A stretch of DNA of 9,595 bases from Sva-25 sp039714995 (GTDB lineage Bacteria > Pseudomonadota > Gammaproteobacteria > Chromatiales > Chromatiaceae): the NCBI GenBank assembly GCA_039714995.1, contig JBDLII010000087.1, forward strand, positions 1-9,595, read 5' to 3'. Made by a program: the position numbers and the translations under genes. Shown here piece after piece: positions 6,580-9,595 of this stretch (positions are counted from its first letter, which is position 1; each line of letters begins with the position of its first letter). The notes under the pieces were generated by a model, which searched no databases, was not told where the DNA came from, and was given only the letters and a program-made list of their open reading frames with translations.

Positions 6580-6848
6580 TGCTCCATCAATGTAATATTT
6601 TCGGGTTCAGTGAGCTTGTCAGCGTTCATGGCAAGGCGCGTCTCGACGGCAATGGCCAATCCCCTTGCCAAGAGGCGCAACGCAGTCCATGGGCGCTGAC
6701 AAGCTCACCCGCAGGGCGCTCCTGTGGTGTCCCGCAGCGGCGTTGCAGCACTTGGAAAGGGGGGCGGGCCATTCCCTGCGTGCTGCGCCTTGCCGCGAAA
6801 CACCACAGAAGCGCTGAACCCCTAAATATTACATTGATGGAGCACTAG
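6576..6848. mobile_element. MITE-like element with 34-bp terminal inverted repeats
   Basis: Left TIR 6577-6610 and right TIR 6814-6847 match at 32 of 34 positions, with the outer 24 perfect. Including the flanking bases, the ends are CTAGTGCTCC and GGAGCACTAG, so target duplication is either TA (as for IS630/Tc1 types) or CTAG (as for the IS5 group). Two long hairpins lie inside: 6610-6624 pairs with 6694-6708, perfect for 15 bases (GTGAGCTTGTCAGCG), and about 6716-6730 (GCGCTCCTGTGGTGT) pairs with 6799-6813 at 14 of 15. No transposase is encoded; an 89-codon frame across it has no protein character. Removing the element with one CTAG restores TAG-CC-ATG between the two genes, supporting a precise insertion. 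Mobilisation in trans by a relative is inferred. Confidence 0.8.
6839..6842 (+). promoter_or_regulatory. Ribosome binding site supplied by the inserted element
   Basis: GGAG, 8 bases before the ATG at 6851, is the only good Shine-Dalgarno for the DUF3501 gene. It lies inside the right terminal repeat (TGGAGCACTA) of the inserted element. The reconstructed pre-insertion sequence offers no comparable site. Confidence 0.6.
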
Positions 6849-6850
6849 CC

Positions 6851-7438
6851 ATGACACATTTAACACGAGAAGACCTCTTGTCCCTGGAGGAGTATGCCGA
6901 GCAGCGCGGCGAAATGCGTACTGCGGTGATGGAGCATAAACAAAACCGGCAGCTGCACATCGGCCCCCATGCAACCCTCTATTTCGAGGACAGGCTGACG
7001 ATGCAGTACCAGATCCAGGAGATGCTGCGCGTCGAGCGCATCTTCGAAGCTGCCGCGATCCAGGAGGAGCTGGACGCTTACAATCCGCTGATTCCGGACG
7101 GCAGCAACTGGAAGGCGACCTTCATGATCGAATATACCGACGTTGAAGAGCGCAGACAGGCATTGACCAGGCTGGTCGGGATCGAGGACCGGGTGTGGAT
7201 GCAGGTGCAGGGATATGATCCGGTCTACGCGATTGCCGATGAGGACCTCGAGCGCGCTGACGAGGAGAAGACCTCCGCGGTGCATTTTCTGCGTATCGAG
7301 CTGACGCCGGAGATGGCGGAAGCCGTCCGCGCTGGAGCTGCGATCAACGCCGGCATCGATCACCAGAACTACCTCCACGCTATCGACGCGATTCCAGCCA
7401 ACATTAGAGATTCGCTGGCCGAAGATCTCTCCAGCTGA
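6851..7438 (+). CDS. DUF3501 family protein
   Basis: This 195-aa soluble protein matches my memory of the DUF3501 family in length and in the N-terminal pattern LTREDLLSLEEYAEQR followed by HIGPHATLYFEDRLTMQYQ and the segment IQEMLRVERIF. It is largely helical and charged, with no signal peptide, no membrane segment and no cysteines, so it is unlikely to hold an iron-sulfur cluster itself. Conserved His, Glu and Arg residues in the HIGPH to EMLRVER part could be functional. DUF3501 genes are typically found beside a rubrerythrin and a CCG-domain iron-sulfur protein, as here. A partner role in peroxide or redox metabolism is inferred; no activity is known to me. Translation now depends on a site within the preceding mobile-like element. 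Confidence 0.85.
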   Translation: MTHLTREDLLSLEEYAEQRGEMRTAVMEHKQNRQLHIGPHATLYFEDRLTMQYQIQEMLRVERIFEAAAIQEELDAYNPLIPDGSNWKATFMIEYTDVEERRQALTRLVGIEDRVWMQVQGYDPVYAIADEDLERADEEKTSAVHFLRIELTPEMAEAVRAGAAINAGIDHQNYLHAIDAIPANIRDSLAEDLSS

Positions 7439-7440
7439 TG

Positions 7441-7482
7441 AGCCCCTCTCCCCGACGGGGATAGGGTTAGTGTGAGGGAGAT
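7441..7482 (+). repeat. Fragment of a CCCCTCTCC/GGTGAGGG-type repeat
   Basis: CCCCTCTCCCCGACGGGG followed by AGGGTTAGTGTGAGGG resembles one half of G/C-rich repeats I recall as common in proteobacterial intergenic DNA. The CCCC-GAC-GGGG part can form a short hairpin. Its distal end (GAGGGAG) lies 13 bases before the next start codon and may serve as a distant ribosome binding site. Confidence 0.4.
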
Positions 7483-7494
7483 TCGGGAATATTG

Positions 7495-8085
7495 ATGCAA
7501 CAGTTATGGCTGCTCGTTTTTTTTGCTGTCCTCACCTGGTCAGTCATCAATCCCCACGATTATCCGACCTGGGCGCTGGAGGCAGCTCCGGCGCTGCTTG
7601 CTCTGCTCGTCATGGCTGTCACACGCCGCTCATTTCCGCTGACGCCACTGCTCTATCTGCTGGTTCTGCTGCACTGCATCCTGCTGCTTGTCGGCGCCCA
7701 CTACACCTACGCCGAGGTGCCGCTGTTCGACTGGATCAGTGAAGTACTGGGATACAGGCGCAATAATTTCGACAAGGTCGGTCACTTCGCGCAGGGTTTT
7801 GTTCCAGCCATCGCAGCGCGCGAAATCCTGATACGCAATGCTGTGGTGAATGGCCGCGCCTGGTTGAATGTCATCGTTGTGGCCTTGTGTTTGGCGATCA
7901 GCGCCCTCTATGAACTGCTGGAGTGGCTGGCAGCTGAGCTCATGGGCAGCGGCGCTGAGGCTTTCCTCGGCACCCAGGGCTATGTGTGGGATACCCAGAG
8001 CGACATGGCACTGGCTTTAGTGGGGGCGGTTGCCGCCCTTGTTCTGCTCGGACGCATGCATGATGATCAGCTATCCCGCTTGTAG
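7495..8085 (+). CDS. Inner membrane protein, YjdF/DUF2238 family
   Basis: This is a 196-aa multi-pass protein with hydrophobic segments at about 3-18, 25-42, 50-68, 100-113, 124-140 and 170-186. Family hallmarks are HYTYAEVP (69-76), FDKVGHFAQGFVPA (92-105), YELLEW (139-144) and FLGTQGYVWDTQSDM (157-171). These match E. coli YjdF and other DUF2238 proteins. The polar residues within and next to helices (D93, H97, E140, D166, D170) suggest a metal or substrate site in the membrane, but no activity is established. The ATG at 7495 is preferred over the TTG at 7492. It follows DUF3501 by 56 bases in the same direction and could be cotranscribed, but it is not a usual member of the rubrerythrin trio, so functional linkage is uncertain. 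Confidence 0.9.
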   Translation: MQQLWLLVFFAVLTWSVINPHDYPTWALEAAPALLALLVMAVTRRSFPLTPLLYLLVLLHCILLLVGAHYTYAEVPLFDWISEVLGYRRNNFDKVGHFAQGFVPAIAAREILIRNAVVNGRAWLNVIVVALCLAISALYELLEWLAAELMGSGAEAFLGTQGYVWDTQSDMALALVGAVAALVLLGRMHDDQLSRL

Positions 8086-8139
8086 CGACAGCATGGAGCG
8101 CCATCGCGCGGAGCAACGGGCTGGTAAGTCTCCTCATAT

Positions 8140-8224
8140 TGCATTTCAATCGTGGTCAGAAGATCACTCCTGCATCTGGTGCAACATGGTGTTGTAGGAG
8201 TAGTCTTCTGACCGCGATTATGCA
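8140..8224. repeat. Inverted REP-like element (TGTAGGAG...CTTCTGACCGCGATTATGCA)
   Basis: The arms 8148-8174 and 8193-8219 pair at about 23 of 27 positions around an 18-base loop. After a 3-base bulge the stem extends with TGCAT/ATGCA to the ends 8140 and 8224. The right arm resembles the TGTAGGAGCGGCTTCAGCCGCGA palindromes common in gammaproteobacteria, in a diverged form. It lies between the convergent YjdF and small-protein genes, where it could act as a two-way hairpin barrier. There is no T-run. Confidence 0.75.
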
Positions 8225-8263
8225 CGGCCTTCTTGAAAAGTTGCGTTCTGAGGCAATCAGAAA

Positions 8264-8509
8264 TTACCCAGTCGGATCGACCTGTTGTTCAGTATGATCC
8301 AGGCATTTTTCAATTTCGGCCATATTGAATTCATTTCCAGCTTTTGCCTTGAGTCGCAGGCTTACGGTTCCGCTTGAATTCTCTATCTCAAGAGAATCCA
8401 GCTTCGAAAATTCCTCTGTCGGACAAGAGCAATGGCCATTCTGGCACTCCTGGAACGCTTTGAGTAAACGCTCTTCTATGCCGTTGATTTCGGAAACCTC
8501 AATTGTCAA
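8264..8509 (-). CDS. Small hypothetical protein with Cys-rich motif
   Basis: I do not recognise this 81-aa protein. It is acidic and probably soluble, with an amphipathic helix (IEERLLKAFQ), then C22-QNGH-C27-S-C29-P, a beta-like stretch LEIENSSGTVSLRLKAKAG, and a last helix with C69 and H72. The Cys pattern might bind a metal. The start is uncertain. TTG at 8509 has a weak AGG ahead of it. The frame continues open upstream for 24 more codons to a TAG (at about 8582-8584), with sensible protein-like composition (GFPSRDIADKIKPGS) and a CTG but no ATG or GTG. It may be a longer gene whose start has been lost, or one using a rare start. It is flanked on both sides by repeat elements. Confidence 0.5.
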   Translation of the reverse strand: MTIEVSEINGIEERLLKAFQECQNGHCSCPTEEFSKLDSLEIENSSGTVSLRLKAKAGNEFNMAEIEKCLDHTEQQVDPTG

Positions 8510-8619
8510 GGAGCCTGGCTTGATCTTATCGGCGATATCCCTGGACGGAAAGCCGTTCAGCCTGCGTTCAGCAACCTTGTGCTAATCTATAAATAAGCCT
8601 GAAAATGTTCAGGAGAAAC

Positions 8620-8756
8620 TTAAGGAACCTCTGATCTAATTGTTTTTCCCGTCATTGCGAGCGCAGCGAAGCAATCTCGTTCATATAAACCAATAGCTTG
8701 GAGATTGCTTCGTCGCTACGCTCCTCGCAATGACGAATAAATCAAAGTTTCCTTAA
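8620..8756. repeat. 137-bp palindromic element (TTAAGGAA ends, CGTCATTGCGAG core)
   Basis: The outer arms TTAAGGAACCTCTGAT (8620-8635) and 8741-8756 match at 14 of 16. The inner arms 8650-8678 and 8701-8735 both hold CGTCATTGCGAG and GAAGCAATCTC. Their inner spacing differs because the right arm has extra bases. The CGTCATTGCGAG...GCAATCTC motif resembles a palindrome I recall as dispersed in many bacterial genomes. It fills most of the 8510-8841 gap; I see no gene there. Non-autonomous mobility is inferred. Confidence 0.8.
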
Positions 8757-8827
8757 ATATAGTCTGCTCGATACCGTTATAAATATGCGTCTTCGCTCGG
8801 CTCATTGGAAGCGTGCCCCAAACGCAT

Positions 8828-8833
8828 AGGAGG
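8828..8833 (+). promoter_or_regulatory. Strong ribosome binding site
   Basis: A full AGGAGG lies 8 bases before the ATG at 8842. An ATG at 8837 is closer but reads ATG-CCA-TGA, a two-codon frame overlapping the true start. A -10-like TATAAA at 8778-8783 lacks a clear -35. Confidence 0.75.
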
Positions 8834-8841
8834 AACATGCC

Positions 8842-9595
8842 ATGAACCACCTCTATACTTTGTTTTTCGCTCTCTACGTCTTTGCCGGTGGTACCTCTCT
8901 GGTGGCCGAGGAAGCCGGGGATGGGCTACTAACTGTAGCTATGCAACCTGAGACAACCGAAGAATTTGCTGGCTGGCCCCGGGAGTATGAAGACGATGAA
9001 GGAGAAGTCGTCATCTACCAGCCTCAGATTGACGCATGGAATGACTATACGACGTTGACAGCAAAGGCGGCGTTCTCGGTGCAGTTGACAGGAAGTGATG
9101 CGTTTCATTATGGCGCCCTCTATTTCACCGCAGCGACCGAGGTGGACAAAGCGAAGAGTGAGGTGCTGCTGGATACCATCGAAATCACCAGGCTGCACTT
9201 TCCTGATACCGACGACAGGATTGCCGCACAAGCCGGCGACTTGGTGAGAATGGCGCTTCCGGCCGACGGGGGCATGATCATGTCGCTGGAGCGGATCGTG
9301 GCCGAACTGGAGGCAGAGGGTCAGGATATCCAAACAGTCGACGTCAACCTCGACCCGCCGCCCATCTTCTACAGCAGTCAACCCGCCATTCTGCTCACCT
9401 TCATGGGCGAACCCTACTTCAAACCGGTCGATGGCGTCGATGGCCTGATGGTTGCCGTCAATACCAACTGGGACCTGTTTCTGGATTTCTCCACCTCCAC
9501 CTATTACCTGCGCGACGAAGAGAGCTGGCTGGAGACGGCGGACCCGCTCAAGGGGCCGTGGAAAAACACGCAGAGACTTCCGGATATCTTCACCA
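8842..9595 (+). CDS. Secreted protein, 'carbohydrate-binding family V/XII'-type, partial
   Basis: The frame starts at ATG 8842 after a perfect AGGAGG and is still open at the window edge after 251 codons, so the 3' end is missing. The N-terminus has a hydrophobic stretch (3-21) ending SLVA before EE, a likely Sec signal peptide although it lacks a basic residue. The mature part has GWPREYEDDEGEVVIYQPQ (44-62), FHYGALYF (88-95), ITRLHFP (115-121), NLDPPPIFYSS (169-179), and DPLKGPW (234-240). This pattern fits a family I recall under the label 'carbohydrate-binding family V/XII', whose label is automatic and whose function is not established. It faces away from the small minus-strand gene across a repeat element. 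Confidence 0.75.
   Translation, partial: MNHLYTLFFALYVFAGGTSLVAEEAGDGLLTVAMQPETTEEFAGWPREYEDDEGEVVIYQPQIDAWNDYTTLTAKAAFSVQLTGSDAFHYGALYFTAATEVDKAKSEVLLDTIEITRLHFPDTDDRIAAQAGDLVRMALPADGGMIMSLERIVAELEAEGQDIQTVDVNLDPPPIFYSSQPAILLTFMGEPYFKPVDGVDGLMVAVNTNWDLFLDFSTSTYYLRDEESWLETADPLKGPWKNTQRLPDIFT

Noticed and set aside
6716..6813. Right hairpin of the element as an intrinsic terminator
   Set aside because: There is no T-run after the stem, and the downstream gene lacks its own obvious promoter, so read-through is more likely.
6579..6848. 89-codon plus-strand frame
   Set aside because: It lies wholly within the inverted-repeat element and overlaps its hairpins, with no ribosome site and no recognisable protein pattern.
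7940..8149. 69-codon minus-strand frame
   Set aside because: It mostly overlaps the 3' part of the YjdF gene antisense and has no protein family signal.
8929..9381. 150-codon minus-strand frame
   Set aside because: It is antisense to the secreted-protein gene that has a perfect AGGAGG, a signal peptide and an uninterrupted frame to the window edge.

Overview
This 9.6 kb window looks like chromosomal DNA of a gammaproteobacterium, probably a sulfur oxidiser. PriA is close in length and motif register to the enterobacterial protein. A secreted Gly/Tyr/Pro-repeat protein at 3827-4297 resembles the sulfur globule envelope proteins of Chromatium-type bacteria. The lineage is inferred from composition and family resemblance, not from a marker gene.

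Layout from left to right. Minus strand: priA (6-2192, preferred start), with two DnaA-box matches just upstream of its likely start; a repeat-bearing intergenic stretch; a YrbG-type calcium/sodium antiporter (2552-3517). Plus strand: the sulfur-globule-like protein with its own promoter candidates and terminator (3827-4365); rubrerythrin (4598-5017); a two-[4Fe-4S], two-CCG-domain iron-sulfur oxidoreductase (5251-6579); a DUF3501 protein (6851-7438); a YjdF/DUF2238 membrane protein (7495-8085). A small cysteine-containing unknown protein lies on the minus strand (8264-8509). A secreted protein that runs off the right edge starts at 8842.

Rubrerythrin, the CCG-domain protein and DUF3501 form a recurrent but biochemically undefined gene trio. 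Rubrerythrin suggests peroxide or oxygen defence, and the CCG protein could bring electrons from a thiol/disulfide or quinone couple. The function of DUF3501 is unknown.

The most unusual property is the density of inverted-repeat elements: almost every gap holds one, and most appear to be of different families. The best is a 273-bp MITE-like element (6576-6848). It has 34-bp terminal inverted repeats and two internal long hairpins, and it is inserted at CTAG exactly between the CCG-protein and DUF3501 genes. Its left end now forms the stop codon of one gene and its right end supplies the Shine-Dalgarno of the next. Part of it has a diverged relative in front of the antiporter gene (3541-3655). 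A second strong element (5073-5177, a 27-bp stem with an inner hairpin) sits upstream of the CCG-protein gene. No rRNA, tRNA, CRISPR array or transposase gene was seen.
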